Shown here piece after piece: positions 1 through 8,582 of a stretch of DNA of 64,000 nt. The notes below the pieces were generated by a model, which was not told the origin of the DNA, searched no databases, and saw nothing but the letters and a program-made list of their open reading frames with translations. How positions within the stretch are numbered: the first letter of the stretch is position 1; the number at the start of each line of letters is the position of its first letter. Source of the stretch: Kribbella pittospori (lineage in GTDB: Bacteria > Actinomycetota > Actinomycetes > Propionibacteriales > Kribbellaceae); the NCBI RefSeq assembly GCF_004331465.1, contig NZ_SJKB01000017.1, positions 1 through 64,000 of the forward strand, written 5' to 3'. The translations under genes were made by a program, and so were the position numbers.

Positions 1-693
1 GCGCTGGGTGGCCCAGCCACTCCCCACCACCCCGGCGAAGCCGGGTGCTCTTCCCCCGGCGAAGCCGGGTGCTCTCAGGCTCGGCGCTGGGTGGCCCAGC
101 CACTCCCCACCACCCCGGCGAAGCCGGGTGCTCTTCCCCCGGCGAAGCCGGGTGCTCTTCCCCCGGCGAAGCCGGGTGCTCTCAGGCTCGGCGCTGGGTG
201 GCCCAGCCACTCCCCACCACCCCGGCGAAGCCGGGTGCTCTTCCCCCGGCGAAGCCGGGTGCTCTTCCCCCGGCGAAGCCGGGTGCTCTCAGGCTCGGCG
301 CTGGGTGGCCCAGCCACTCCCCACCACCCCGGCGAAGCCGGGTGCTCTTCCCCCGGCGAAGCCGGGTGCTCTTCCCCCGGCGAAGCCGGGTGCTCTCAGG
401 CTCGGCGCTGGGTGGCCCAGCCACTCCCCACCACCCCGGCGAAGCCGGGTGCTCTTCCCCCGGCGAAGCCGGGTGCTCTTCCCCCGGCGAAGCCGGGTGC
501 TCTCAGGCTCGGCGCTGGGTGGCCCAGCCACTCCCCACCACCCCGGCGAAGCCGGGTGCTCTTCCCCCGGCGAAGCCGGGTGCTCTCAGGCTCGGCGCTG
601 GGTGGCCCAGCCACTCCCCACCACCCCGGCGAAGCCGGGTGCTCTTCCCCCGGCGAAGCCGGGTGCTCTCAGGCTCGGCGCTGGGTGGCCCAG
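1..693. repeat. Tandem array of hairpin-rich 83/107-bp units
   Basis: The boundary word GCGCTGGGTGGCCCAG starts at 1, 84, 191, 298, 405, 512, 595 and, as a last partial copy, 678. Units are therefore 83 or 107 bp; the 24-bp difference is one extra inner module. Each inner module holds CCCGGCGAAGCCGGG, a 6-bp stem with a GAA loop, and each unit also holds GCTGGGTGGCCCAGC, a 6-bp stem with a TGG loop. Copies are almost identical, so the array looks young. It probably continues left of the window. Its right end lies inside the helicase gene: the last seven codons and the stop codon of that gene are the first repeat copy. The many open frames across it are products of the repeat, not genes. Confidence 0.95.
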
Positions 694-2471
694 TCGCGGA
701 TTAGTTCTATGCGTTCCTTGAGTTGGATTGAGGAGGCGTGGGCCGCGGCTGGGCCGCCGAGTTTGCGGCGCAGGTCGTTGTGGATGACGCCGTGCGGCTG
801 ACCGGTCCGGTGGTGCCACGCGGCGACCAGGCCGTTCAGCTCGCGGCGCAGCAGCGCGACCTGCTCGTGCGTCGCGAGCTCGGTCGGCGTCGGGTCCTCA
901 CGCTCGGACGACCCCGGCCGCTGCGACCGCTTCTGCGCAGCGATCGACTTCGCCTGCCGCTTCCGCAGCAACTCCCGCACCTGATCCGGCTCCAGCAATC
1001 CAGGCAGCCCGAGAAAGTCCAACTCCTCGTCTGACGCCTGATCCCCACCGGTCCCGTAGTCACCACCGTCGAACACAACCCGATCGAAACTCGCATCCGA
1101 CCCGAGCGCCTCGAACTTCGCCTCCAGGTCGTCGCTGGCACCCTCAGCCTGGTTCGCCTTCGCCAGCAGATCGTCCTCGAGCGCGAAGATGTCGCCATCC
1201 TCGTTCGTGTTCTTCCGCCCGAGCACGTGGTCCCGCTCGACCTCCATCTCAGCCGCGAAGCTGAGCAGCCGCGTCACCGACGGCACGAACACCGACGCCG
1301 TCTCACCCCGCTTGCGGGCCCGGACGAACCGCCCGACCGCCTGCGCGAAGAACAGCGGCGTCGACGTCGGCGTCGCGTACACACCGACCGCCAGCCGCGG
1401 TACGTCGACACCCTCCGACACCATCCGGACCGCGACCATCCACCGCGACTCGTCGGCGGAGAACTTCGCGATCTTCTTGCTCGCCGCCTTCTCGTCCGAC
1501 AGCACGACGGTCGGCGCCTGGCCGGTGATCTCGCGCAGCGTCTTCGCGTACGCACGGGCCGTGTTCTGATCGCCGGAGATGACCAGCCCGCCCGCGTCCG
1601 GCATGTGCCGACGGACCTCGGTCAGCCGCTTGTCCGCAGCCGCCAGCACGGCCGGCATCCACTCGCCGGCCGGGTCGAGCGCCGTACGCAGAGCCTGCGC
1701 GGTCAGGTCCTTCGTGAGCGGCTCACCCAGCCGCGCCGCGACCTCGTCACCGGCCTTGGTGCGCCACCGCATCTCACCGGAGTACGACATGAAGATCACC
1801 GGGCGTACGACGTGATCCTGCAGCGCGTGCCCGTAGCCGTAGGTGTAGTCCGCCTTGCTCCGGGCGACCCCGTCGTGGGCGGTCTCGTAGGTCACGAAGG
1901 GGATCGGGTTGTCGTCGCTGCGGAACGGCGTACCGGTCAGGCAGAGCCGACGGGCCGCGGGCTCGAATGCCTCCCGCACGCCTTCACCCCAGCTCAGCGC
2001 GTCACCGCCGTGGTGCACCTCGTCCAGGATCACGAGCGTCTTGAACCGCTCGGTCCGGACCCGGAAGGCGAGCGGGTTCGCCGCGACCCCGGCGTACGTC
2101 ACCGCGACACCCTGGAAGTCCTTGTTGGTCTTGCCGCGCCGGCCGGCGAACGCCGGGTCGATCGCGATCCCGGCCTTGTCGGCGGCCTCCGCCCACTGGA
2201 CCTTGAGGTGCTCGGTCGGCGTCACCACCGTCACCCGCTCGATCAGCCGCCGATGCAACAGCTCGGCGGCCACGGTGAGGGCGAAGGTGGTCTTACCTGC
2301 TCCGGGCGTCGCCACGGCGAGGAAGTCCCGCGGCTGGCTGTCGAAATAGAGTTTGAGTGCCTCTGCCTGCCAGGCCCGCAGCTTGCTGGCGGTACCCCAC
2401 GCGGCGCGATCCGGATACGCCGGCGGAAGCACGGCTGGTCCAGCTGGCACGCTCGAATCCACGGACGGCAT
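669..2471 (-). CDS. DEAD/DEAH box superfamily 2 helicase
   Basis: A 600-residue superfamily 2 helicase/ATPase of the type III-restriction-like (ResA) kind. Visible motifs in order: Walker A TPGAGKT near residues 55-61, DEVH near 150-153, motif III TGTPFR near 179-184, then in the second RecA-like domain SEGVDVP and motif VI QAVGRFVR. It presumably unwinds or remodels nucleic acid in the cytoplasm; the substrate is not known. The divergent neighbour is a DUF3039 gene, a pairing I recall from many actinobacteria. The ATG at 2471 fits the conserved start of the fold. The extreme C-terminus (WATQRRA and stop) is encoded by the hairpin repeat, so the natural gene end may have been altered by repeat growth. 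Confidence 0.93.
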   Translation of the reverse strand: MPSVDSSVPAGPAVLPPAYPDRAAWGTASKLRAWQAEALKLYFDSQPRDFLAVATPGAGKTTFALTVAAELLHRRLIERVTVVTPTEHLKVQWAEAADKAGIAIDPAFAGRRGKTNKDFQGVAVTYAGVAANPLAFRVRTERFKTLVILDEVHHGGDALSWGEGVREAFEPAARRLCLTGTPFRSDDNPIPFVTYETAHDGVARSKADYTYGYGHALQDHVVRPVIFMSYSGEMRWRTKAGDEVAARLGEPLTKDLTAQALRTALDPAGEWMPAVLAAADKRLTEVRRHMPDAGGLVISGDQNTARAYAKTLREITGQAPTVVLSDEKAASKKIAKFSADESRWMVAVRMVSEGVDVPRLAVGVYATPTSTPLFFAQAVGRFVRARKRGETASVFVPSVTRLLSFAAEMEVERDHVLGRKNTNEDGDIFALEDDLLAKANQAEGASDDLEAKFEALGSDASFDRVVFDGGDYGTGGDQASDEELDFLGLPGLLEPDQVRELLRKRQAKSIAAQKRSQRPGSSEREDPTPTELATHEQVALLRRELNGLVAAWHHRTGQPHGVIHNDLRRKLGGPAAAHASSIQLKERIELIRDWATQRRA

Positions 2472-2597
2472 ACTCCCCCGTTAGTCGACTGTCGGCCGTG
2501 CAGGAACGTTACCTGACTTCGCCGACAAACCCCGACCGGCGTGTCGCAGTACGACCGGTCTGTGGAGAAAGTTCCCGGGTCACCTGGTGTGTCGGCC

Positions 2598-2603
2598 TAC
2601 ACT
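2598..2603 (+). promoter_or_regulatory. Candidate -10 box of a leaderless transcript
   Basis: TACACT is followed by 7 bases and then the ATG at 2611, the spacing expected if transcription starts at the start codon. No clear -35 element is seen. Inference only. Confidence 0.4.
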
Positions 2604-2610
2604 CGGGGGC

Positions 2611-2877
2611 ATGAGTACGCAGCTGACCCCTGGGGCCGAGACGGTCGTCGACGAGCGGACGCAGCCGGCGCCGGCAGAGCCCGGCGATCACGAGCGGTTC
2701 TCGCACTACGTGCCGAAGGACAAGCTGACCGAGGCGATGGTGATGGGGACGCCGGTCGTCGCCCTGTGCGGCAAGGTGTGGGTGCCGAGCCGGGATCCGC
2801 AGCGCTTCCCGGTCTGCCCGGAGTGCAAGGAGATCTGGGACTCGCTGAACCCAGGCGACGACGAGGGCGGCGAGTAG
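2611..2877 (+). CDS. DUF3039 family protein
   Basis: An 88-residue protein with the DUF3039 core: HYVPKDK, GTPVVALCGK, WVPSRDP and CPECKEI near the C-terminus. The single Cys in ALCGK with the later CPEC pair suggests a small zinc-ribbon-like site; this is inference. The N-terminal 25 residues are acidic and low in complexity. The function of the family is not known. The ATG at 2611 is chosen because the family similarity begins soon after it and a -10-like TACACT sits 7 bases upstream. It is divergent from the helicase gene and convergent with yqgE, with a hairpin between. Confidence 0.88.
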   Translation: MSTQLTPGAETVVDERTQPAPAEPGDHERFSHYVPKDKLTEAMVMGTPVVALCGKVWVPSRDPQRFPVCPECKEIWDSLNPGDDEGGE

Positions 2878-2892
2878 GGCCCGCCCAGGCGA

Positions 2893-2918
2893 GAGGCCGC
2901 GCCGAGCCGCGCGGCCTC
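2893..2918. terminator. Hairpin between convergent genes
   Basis: GAGGCCGCGC and GCGCGGCCTC form a perfect 10-bp stem with a 6-base loop in the 60-bp gap between the DUF3039 gene and yqgE. No T-run follows, as is usual for actinomycete terminators. It could serve both strands. Confidence 0.6.
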
Positions 2919-2937
2919 GACCCGAGATGCGGGCGCC

Positions 2938-3495
2938 TCAGTTCTGCGTGGGATCGTCCGGGTACGTCGCCAGGTACGCCATCTGATCGTTCTGGCGGCG
3001 CAGGACCCGGCGCCACAGCGTGTCCGGGTGCAGGCTGAACACGTCGTCGGGTTCGGACTCGACGACGTACCAGGCGCCCTCGGTGATCTCGCCCTCGAGT
3101 TGACCGCTGGACCAGCCGGCGTACCCGGCGAAGATGCGCATCCGCTGGATCGCCCCCTCCAGCAGCGCCGGCGGTACGTCGAGGTCGATCAACCCGATCC
3201 GGCCGAAGCACTCACGCCAGCCGGGCGGGTCGGCCGTCTCGATCACCTCGGCGACGGCCAGCGCGCTGTCGGTGCCGACCGGGCCGCCCATGAACAGCAC
3301 CCCGGGTTCGTTCACCGTGGTGGACCAGTCCGGCAGCACCCGGTCCACGGCCAGGTCGGCGGCACGGTTCACCACCACCCCGAGTGCGCCGTCGTCGTCG
3401 TGATCCAGCAGCAGGATCACCGACCGGCGGAAGGGCGGCTCGTCGAGCAACGGGGTCGCCACCAGCAGCGAACCGGTCAGAGTCGAGGCCGTCAT
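2938..3495 (-). CDS. YqgE/AlgH family protein
   Basis: A 185-residue YqgE/AlgH family protein; the family (UPF0301) is conserved but has no proven biochemical role. Supporting features are the N-terminal GSLLVATPLL, the RSVILLLDHDDDGALGVVVNR block, and the FMGGPVG and FAGYAGWSSGQLEGE blocks. The ATG at 3495 is preferred over an in-frame codon 36 bases upstream because it is preceded by GGGGG and begins at the conserved MTASTLTG. It follows the VanZ-like gene by 7 bases on the same strand and probably shares its transcript. Confidence 0.92.
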   Translation of the reverse strand: MTASTLTGSLLVATPLLDEPPFRRSVILLLDHDDDGALGVVVNRAADLAVDRVLPDWSTTVNEPGVLFMGGPVGTDSALAVAEVIETADPPGWRECFGRIGLIDLDVPPALLEGAIQRMRIFAGYAGWSSGQLEGEITEGAWYVVESEPDDVFSLHPDTLWRRVLRRQNDQMAYLATYPDDPTQN

Positions 3496-3502
3496 ACCCC
3501 CA

Positions 3503-3895
3503 TCATGTCGTGCGCGACGCCCGTGGACCACGGAACACCCGGAACCCGAGCCAGGCGCCGAGCGCGACGCCGATCAGATCCGCGAGTACGTCGAACGGGT
3601 CGCCGTCGCGCTGGGGCAGCAGGAAATACTGCGCCAGCTCGCTGACGACCGCGTTCGCGACCAGTGCCCCCAGCAACCAGCGCGCCGAGATCCGCAGCTT
3701 CAGCCCGAGGAACGCGACCGACCCGAACAAGAACATGTGCGCGAACTTGTCCGCCATCGGGATCCCGACGTGCGGACCCGCCTCCCGCGGCGCATAGACG
3801 CCGTACAGCTGCAGCAGGCAGGCCGCCACGAACGCGACCCGCCACGCCCACACCGCCGCCCGCGAGCCGGTGTCCCGAGTCACCGTTGCAGTCAC
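3503..3895 (-). CDS. VanZ-like membrane protein
   Basis: A 130-residue membrane protein with about four hydrophobic segments. The DKFAHMFLFG motif in the second segment, VVSELAQYFL and the GDPFDVLADLIGVALG block are typical of VanZ-like proteins. The family includes a teicoplanin-resistance protein of unknown mechanism; most members have no assigned function. The start is GTG at 3895, overlapping the malic enzyme stop by one base (TAGTG), so translational coupling is likely. Confidence 0.85.
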   Translation of the reverse strand: MTATVTRDTGSRAAVWAWRVAFVAACLLQLYGVYAPREAGPHVGIPMADKFAHMFLFGSVAFLGLKLRISARWLLGALVANAVVSELAQYFLLPQRDGDPFDVLADLIGVALGAWLGFRVFRGPRASRTT

Positions 3896-5325
3896 TACAG
3901 AACCGGGGAGTCGTCCGGGAAGTTCTCGTGCGCTGGTGCCTTGCCGCCGGCCGCGTCGCGGACGGCGTGCGCCACCATGTTGTGCACCTCGGGGTGGAAG
4001 ACGCTCGGCACGATGTACGTCGCGTTCAGCTCCTCGTCGGTGACGACACCGGCCAGCGCCTTCGCGGCGGCCAGCTCCATCTCGATCGACACCTTCGACG
4101 ACTGCGCGTCGAGCAGACCGCGGAAGACGCCGGGGAACACCAGCACGTTGTTGATCTGGTTCGGGAAGTCGCTCCGCCCGGTGGCGACCACCGCAGCGTG
4201 CTCACCCGCCTCCGCGGGGTCGACCTCCGGCACCGGGTTGGCCAACGCGAACACGATCGCGTCGTCGTTCATCGTGGCGATGTCCGCACCGGTCAGGATG
4301 TTCGGCGCCGATACCCCGATGAATACGTCCGCCCCGGCCAGCGCGCCCTTCAGGTCGCCGCTGTACTTGGCCGCGTTGGTGTTCTCCGCGATCCACCGCA
4401 GCTCCGGCGACAGGCCGTCGCGCTCCGGGTGGATCACGCCACCGATGTCCGCTACGCAGGTGTCCTTGACCCCGGCCGCGAGCAGCAGCTTCAGGATCGC
4501 CGTACCGGCGGCGCCCGCACCGGACATCACCACCCGCACGTTGCTGATGTCCTTGCCGACGACCCGCAGCGCGTTGTACAGCGCCCCCAGTACGACGACC
4601 GCCGTACCGTGCTGGTCGTCGTGGAAGACCGGGATGTCGAGCTCCTCACGCAGCCGGGCCTCGATCTCGAAGCAGCGCGGCGCGGAGATGTCCTCCAGGT
4701 TGATCCCGGCGAACCCCGGCGCGATCGCCTTCACGATCGACACGATCTCGTCCGGGTCCTGGGTGTCCAGGCACAGCGGCCAGGCGTCGATCCCGGCGAA
4801 CCGCTTGAACAGGGCCGCCTTGCCCTCCATCACCGGCAGCGCGGCCTTCGGGCCGATGTTGCCCAGGCCGAGGACGGCCGATCCGTCGGTGACGACCGCG
4901 ACGCTGTTGCGCTTGATGGTCAGCCGGCGCGCGTCCTCGGGGTTGTTCGCGATCGCCAGGCAGACCCGCGCGACACCCGGCGTGTAGATCATCGACAGGT
5001 CGTCACGGTTGCGGATCGGGTGCTTGGCCTCCATCGAGATCTTGCCGCCGAGGTGCATCAGGAACGTCCGGTCCGACACCCGGGCGATCTCGACGCCGGG
5101 TACGGCGCGCATCGCCTCGACCAGGCGGCCGGCATGCTCGGTGTCGGCGGCGGCGCAGGTGACGTCGATCCGCAGGCGCTCGTGGCCGGAGGCCGTCACG
5201 TCGAGCGCGGTGACCAGACCGCCGGCCTGCTCGACCGCGGTCGTCAGCTTGCTCACCGTCGAGCCACCCGCGGGCACCTCGAGGCGAACGGTGATGGAAT
5301 ACGAAACACTCGGCAAGGCAGTCAC
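3895..5325 (-). CDS. NAD-dependent malic enzyme with N-terminal ACT-like domain
   Basis: A 476-residue malate dehydrogenase (oxaloacetate-decarboxylating) that converts malate to pyruvate and CO2, linking the TCA cycle to pyruvate. Residues 1-85 resemble an ACT regulatory domain. The catalytic malic domain follows, with YTPGVA, the IKRNSVAVVTDGSAVLGLGN block, LEDISAPRCF and FHDDQHGTA. The Rossmann domain shows MSGAGAAGTA and ALANPVPE. Length and order are normal for the short bacterial form. The GTG start at 5325 is the first in-frame start before the ACT-like strand. It leads the malic enzyme - VanZ - YqgE run and is divergent from the LacI gene. Confidence 0.94.
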   Translation of the reverse strand: MTALPSVSYSITVRLEVPAGGSTVSKLTTAVEQAGGLVTALDVTASGHERLRIDVTCAAADTEHAGRLVEAMRAVPGVEIARVSDRTFLMHLGGKISMEAKHPIRNRDDLSMIYTPGVARVCLAIANNPEDARRLTIKRNSVAVVTDGSAVLGLGNIGPKAALPVMEGKAALFKRFAGIDAWPLCLDTQDPDEIVSIVKAIAPGFAGINLEDISAPRCFEIEARLREELDIPVFHDDQHGTAVVVLGALYNALRVVGKDISNVRVVMSGAGAAGTAILKLLLAAGVKDTCVADIGGVIHPERDGLSPELRWIAENTNAAKYSGDLKGALAGADVFIGVSAPNILTGADIATMNDDAIVFALANPVPEVDPAEAGEHAAVVATGRSDFPNQINNVLVFPGVFRGLLDAQSSKVSIEMELAAAKALAGVVTDEELNATYIVPSVFHPEVHNMVAHAVRDAAGGKAPAHENFPDDSPVL

Positions 5326-5395
5326 GCCGGTGATCCTCTCACGTCACTGGTAAGGCTCCGAGGTTCCGTACGTTAAGTGCATGAGAGAACGCTGG

Positions 5396-5407
5396 GTAAT
5401 CCTTTAC
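5396..5407. promoter_or_regulatory. Candidate LacI-family operator upstream of its own regulator gene
   Basis: GTAATCCTTTAC has perfect GTAA/TTAC half-sites. It lies about 10 bp upstream of a -10-like TAGTCT (5417-5422), so it would cover the -35 region. A related word, GTAATCGATTTC, lies in front of the sugar importer at 10157-10168. Confidence 0.5.
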
Positions 5408-5445
5408 TCGGGCGGCTAGTCTCTCCCTCAGCGAAGGGAGGATCG

Positions 5446-6450
5446 GTGCCGACGATCAGTGATGTGGCGGCTCGGGCCGGGGTGTCCACGGCCACCGTGT
5501 CCCGGGCGCTGAACGGCAAGGCCACGGTCGACCCGGACCTGGCCGCGCGGGTCCGGACGGCCGCCACCGAGCTCGGGTACCAGCCGAACGGCCCGGCCCG
5601 AGCGCTGCGCCGCCAGGAGGCGGCCGTGGTCGCGCTGATCATCTCCGACGTGGAGAACCCGTTCTTCACCGCGCTCGCCCGCGGCGTCGAGGACGTCGCG
5701 CACGAGGTCGGCTACTCGGTCGTGCTGTGCAACTCCGACGAGAACGCCGACAAGGAGAACCGCTATATCGACATCGCGATCCAGGAGCGGGTCGCCGGCG
5801 TCATCCTGTCCCCCAGCGGTACGGCGACCAGCGTCGCCAAGCTCGCAAACCGGGGTACGGCGTACGTCGCTGTGGACCGCCCGCTGCCCGAGCAGGACAG
5901 CGACGCGGTACTCGTCGACACCCGGCAGGCCGCGAAGCAGGCGACCGCACATTTGATTGCCCAAGGCTACGAACGGATCGGCTGCATCACCGGACCGGCC
6001 GGGGTACGGACGGCCGACGACCGGCTGGCCGGCTACCGCGACGGTCTGAAGGCGGCGAAGCGCCGAAGCACCACCCGACTCGTACGTCGCAGCGAGTACA
6101 AGGCAGCCGGGGCACATCGTGCGGCCCTCGAGCTGCTGTCCCAGGCCGAACCGCCGGACGCGCTGCTGATCGCGAACAGCGCCATGGCGGTCGGCGTACT
6201 GCAGGCCCTTCAGGAGCGAGGCATTCGGGCCGGCCGCGAGGTCGGACTGGTCGCATTCGACGACGCACCGTGGGCGGAGCTGGTGGATCCGCCGTTGTCG
6301 GTCGTCGCACAACCGGCGTACGAGATCGGCACGGTGGCGGCGCGGCTGCTGCTGGCCCGGATCGCCGACAACAGCCGCCCACCGACTACCACCACCCTGG
6401 GCGCCCGCCTGATCGAGCGCGCGAGCAGCGTGCAGCTCGACAGGAGGTAG
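5446..6450 (+). CDS. LacI family transcriptional regulator
   Basis: A 334-residue LacI/GalR repressor. Residues 2-50 form the HTH and hinge (TISDVAARAGVSTATVSRAL, then LGYQPNGPARAL), followed by a periplasmic-binding-protein-like effector domain (VENPFF, AVDRPL, VGLVAFDD). The start is GTG at 5446 with GAAGGGAGGA just upstream; this places the HTH at the N-terminus as usual. It is convergent with a sugar importer operon, and candidate operators are found before both, so it is likely the local sugar-responsive repressor. The final codons (VQLDRR) and stop overlap the left arm of an inverted-repeat element. Confidence 0.92.
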   Translation: MPTISDVAARAGVSTATVSRALNGKATVDPDLAARVRTAATELGYQPNGPARALRRQEAAVVALIISDVENPFFTALARGVEDVAHEVGYSVVLCNSDENADKENRYIDIAIQERVAGVILSPSGTATSVAKLANRGTAYVAVDRPLPEQDSDAVLVDTRQAAKQATAHLIAQGYERIGCITGPAGVRTADDRLAGYRDGLKAAKRRSTTRLVRRSEYKAAGAHRAALELLSQAEPPDALLIANSAMAVGVLQALQERGIRAGREVGLVAFDDAPWAELVDPPLSVVAQPAYEIGTVAARLLLARIADNSRPPTTTTLGARLIERASSVQLDRR

Positions 6451-6530
6451 GCCGGCTGCGCCGCCCGTCCCCCGCGTGACCGGCGACGACACAGCCGCCT
6501 GAAGCGGGACACCTCCTGTCGAGCTGCACG
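6429..6530. repeat. 102-bp palindromic element, copy 1
   Basis: Perfect 20-bp inverted arms, CGTGCAGCTCGACAGGAGGT at 6429-6448 and its complement at 6511-6530, enclose about 62 bp. It lies between two convergent genes, covers the last LacI codons, and ends 4 bp before the importer lipoprotein stop. A related element with the core arm GACAGGAGGTGTC is at 51936-52017. It may act as a terminator, a MITE-like element, or both. Confidence 0.7.
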
Positions 6531-6534
6531 GGTG

Positions 6535-7542
6535 TCAGCCGGTCGGGTTCTCTTCGGCGTAGATCTTCGCGGCGTTGGAGGCGTCGATCAGCCGGGTGGG
6601 CAGGGTCTGCGACTTCTCGATCGTGCCGCAGTCGACCAGGATCTTCTTCGCCGCGGCGATCGCTTCCTTGCCGTTGGTCGGGTAGGTGAAGGTGGCGCTC
6701 AGCCGGCCCTGCTCGACCGCCTTGATCCCGCCGGACGGGATCGGCAGCGCGTCGATGCCGGTGAACTTCATCTCCTTCTCCCGGCCGACCGCCTTCGCGG
6801 CCAGGTACGCGCCCTCGGCCATCGGGTCGTTGTGGGAGTAGACCACGTCGATCTTCGGGTTCGCCTTCAGCAGCGCGTCCATCTGCGCCTGGCCCTTCTC
6901 CCGCAGCCAGTCACCGCTCGCGGCGGCGATCACCTTGACCTTCGGGTTGCCCTTGATGCCGGCCAGGAAGCCCTCGTGCCGCTCGGCCTGCGGGGTGGCA
7001 CCGGCCAGCCCCTTCAGCTCGACCACGTTGCCGCCGTCCGGCAGCAGCTTCTCGGCGATGTACTTGCCGGCCTCGGTGCCGATCTGCACGTTGTCGCCAC
7101 CGATGAAGCCGGTGTACGCGTCACCCTCGACCTTGCGGTCCAGCACGATCACCGGGATGCCCTTGTCGTAGGCCTTCTTCACCACCGCGGTCAGCGGCTT
7201 GGCCTCGTTCGGGCTGATGATCAGCAGGTCGATCTGCTGGGTGATGTAGTTCTCCACATCGGCGACCTGCTTGGCGTTGTCCTGCGCCGCGTCGGCGAAC
7301 TTCACCTCGAACTGCGGCACCGTCGCCGCGGCCGCCTTGATGTCGTCGTCCATCCGCTGCCGGTACGGCTCGGCCACGTTCGCCTGGCTCATCCCGATCG
7401 TGTACTTGCCGTCGGCCCCCTTGCAGGACTTCGACGCACCCGCCTGCGGGCTGTCCGACGTCCGTTCGTTGGTCGTGCCACAGCCGGCCAGTACCAGGGC
7501 GGCGATCGCCGCGGCAGCCAGCGGAATCTTCACAGAGCGCAT
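6535..7542 (-). CDS. Sugar ABC transporter substrate-binding lipoprotein (ribose-type)
   Basis: A 335-residue substrate-binding protein of the RbsB-like class (periplasmic binding 4). The signal peptide ends in the lipobox LVLAGC with the lipidated Cys at position 21. The mature part shows YTIGMSQANVAEPYRQ, QIDLLIISPNEA, PVIVLDRKV and TGIDALPIP, all typical of pentose/hexose-binding members. The sugar cannot be told from sequence. The ATG at 7542 is 11 bases after the permease stop, with an AGGAAGGTTCCC-like site in front. It is the last gene of the ATPase - permease - lipoprotein operon. Confidence 0.92.
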   Translation of the reverse strand: MRSVKIPLAAAAIAALVLAGCGTTNERTSDSPQAGASKSCKGADGKYTIGMSQANVAEPYRQRMDDDIKAAAATVPQFEVKFADAAQDNAKQVADVENYITQQIDLLIISPNEAKPLTAVVKKAYDKGIPVIVLDRKVEGDAYTGFIGGDNVQIGTEAGKYIAEKLLPDGGNVVELKGLAGATPQAERHEGFLAGIKGNPKVKVIAAASGDWLREKGQAQMDALLKANPKIDVVYSHNDPMAEGAYLAAKAVGREKEMKFTGIDALPIPSGGIKAVEQGRLSATFTYPTNGKEAIAAAKKILVDCGTIEKSQTLPTRLIDASNAAKIYAEENPTG

Positions 7543-7553
7543 GGGAACCTTCC

Positions 7554-8582
7554 TCACGAGGTGGGGCGGAGTCGTTGCAGCGCGGCCGCGGCCACGATGA
7601 CGAGTCCCTTGATCAGGAGCTGGATGTTGGAGTCGATGTTGTTCAGGGCAAGGATGTTGTTCAGTACGCCGAGCAGCAGCGCACCGGCGACCGTCCCGGC
7701 GACCGATCCACGGCCACCGGCCAAGCTGGTCCCGCCGATCACCACAGCAGCGATCGCGTCCAACTCGTAGCCGATCCCGTCGTTCGGGCTGCCCTGATTC
7801 AGTTGGACCGCGTGCACGATGCCGGCCAGCGAGGCGAGCAGTCCGCAGATCGCGAAGACCGCGATCTTCACCCGCACCACAGGTACGCCGGACAGCCGCG
7901 CGGCCTTCTCGTTGCCGCCGACGGCGTACAGATGGCGGGAGAACGCGCTGACCCGCAGGAACACGACGGCGGCGATCGCGACCACCGCGAAGATCAACAC
8001 CGGGATGGGCACCAGGCCGCCGAACGTCCGCTCGCCGAGGATCGCGAACGAGTCCGGTGCCTCGTGCGGCCCATCGCCGTACGCGATCGCGACGCCTTGT
8101 CCACCGGACCAGATCCGGGCGAGACCTCGGGCTATCTGTAGACCGGCGAGTGTGACGATGAACGACTGGATCCCGATCATCGCGGTCGCGACGCCCTGCA
8201 ACGCACCGAAGACGAGGCCGATCGCGAGCACGAGTACGACGGACGGCAGGAAACCCCAGTCGTTCTCGACCATCAGGACCGCGGACCCGACCGCGGCCAG
8301 CCCGAGCACCGCACCGACGGACAGATCGATGCCGCCGATCAGGATCACGAACGTCATCCCGACCGCGATGATGCCGATCTCCGACACCGCGCGGACCACG
8401 TTCGCGAGGTTGTCCGCGCTGATGAACAGGATCTCGCCGTCCTTGCGGGGCGAGAAGATGATCGCCGCGATGAACACGGCCAGCAGCCCGAAGACACTCT
8501 GGAACCGGAACAGCGTGGCGACCACTCCGCCGGAGCTCTGCTCCACCGGCGTCGCCGTGGCTGTCTCGTCCTGTACGGTCAC
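7554..8582 (-). CDS. Sugar ABC transporter permease (RbsC-like)
   Basis: A 342-residue inner-membrane permease of the branched-chain/sugar class (BPD_transp_2) with about ten hydrophobic segments. Family features include FILIGGIDLSVGAVLGL, SFIVTLAGLQIARG and GYELDAIAAVVIGGTSLAGGRG, followed by GALLLGVLNN. The GTG start at 8582 overlaps the ATPase stop (GTGA), with GGGAGGAG upstream, so translation is coupled. It should form the channel for the RbsA-like ATPase and RbsB-like lipoprotein encoded beside it. Confidence 0.93.
   Translation of the reverse strand: MTVQDETATATPVEQSSGGVVATLFRFQSVFGLLAVFIAAIIFSPRKDGEILFISADNLANVVRAVSEIGIIAVGMTFVILIGGIDLSVGAVLGLAAVGSAVLMVENDWGFLPSVVLVLAIGLVFGALQGVATAMIGIQSFIVTLAGLQIARGLARIWSGGQGVAIAYGDGPHEAPDSFAILGERTFGGLVPIPVLIFAVVAIAAVVFLRVSAFSRHLYAVGGNEKAARLSGVPVVRVKIAVFAICGLLASLAGIVHAVQLNQGSPNDGIGYELDAIAAVVIGGTSLAGGRGSVAGTVAGALLLGVLNNILALNNIDSNIQLLIKGLVIVAAAALQRLRPTS

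Noticed and set aside
1..693. CRISPR array
   Set aside because: Repeats are directly adjacent with no unique spacers, and no cas genes are present.
8..801. Overlapping long open frames on both strands across the left-edge repeat
   Set aside because: They are translations of a repeat whose period is not a multiple of three; protein sequences are repeat permutations with no domain.
1227..2516. 429-codon plus-strand open frame
   Set aside because: Antisense to the helicase gene; Arg-rich shadow.
3664..5376. 570-codon plus-strand open frame
   Set aside because: Antisense to VanZ-like and malic enzyme genes; Arg/His/Asp-rich composition with no family feature.
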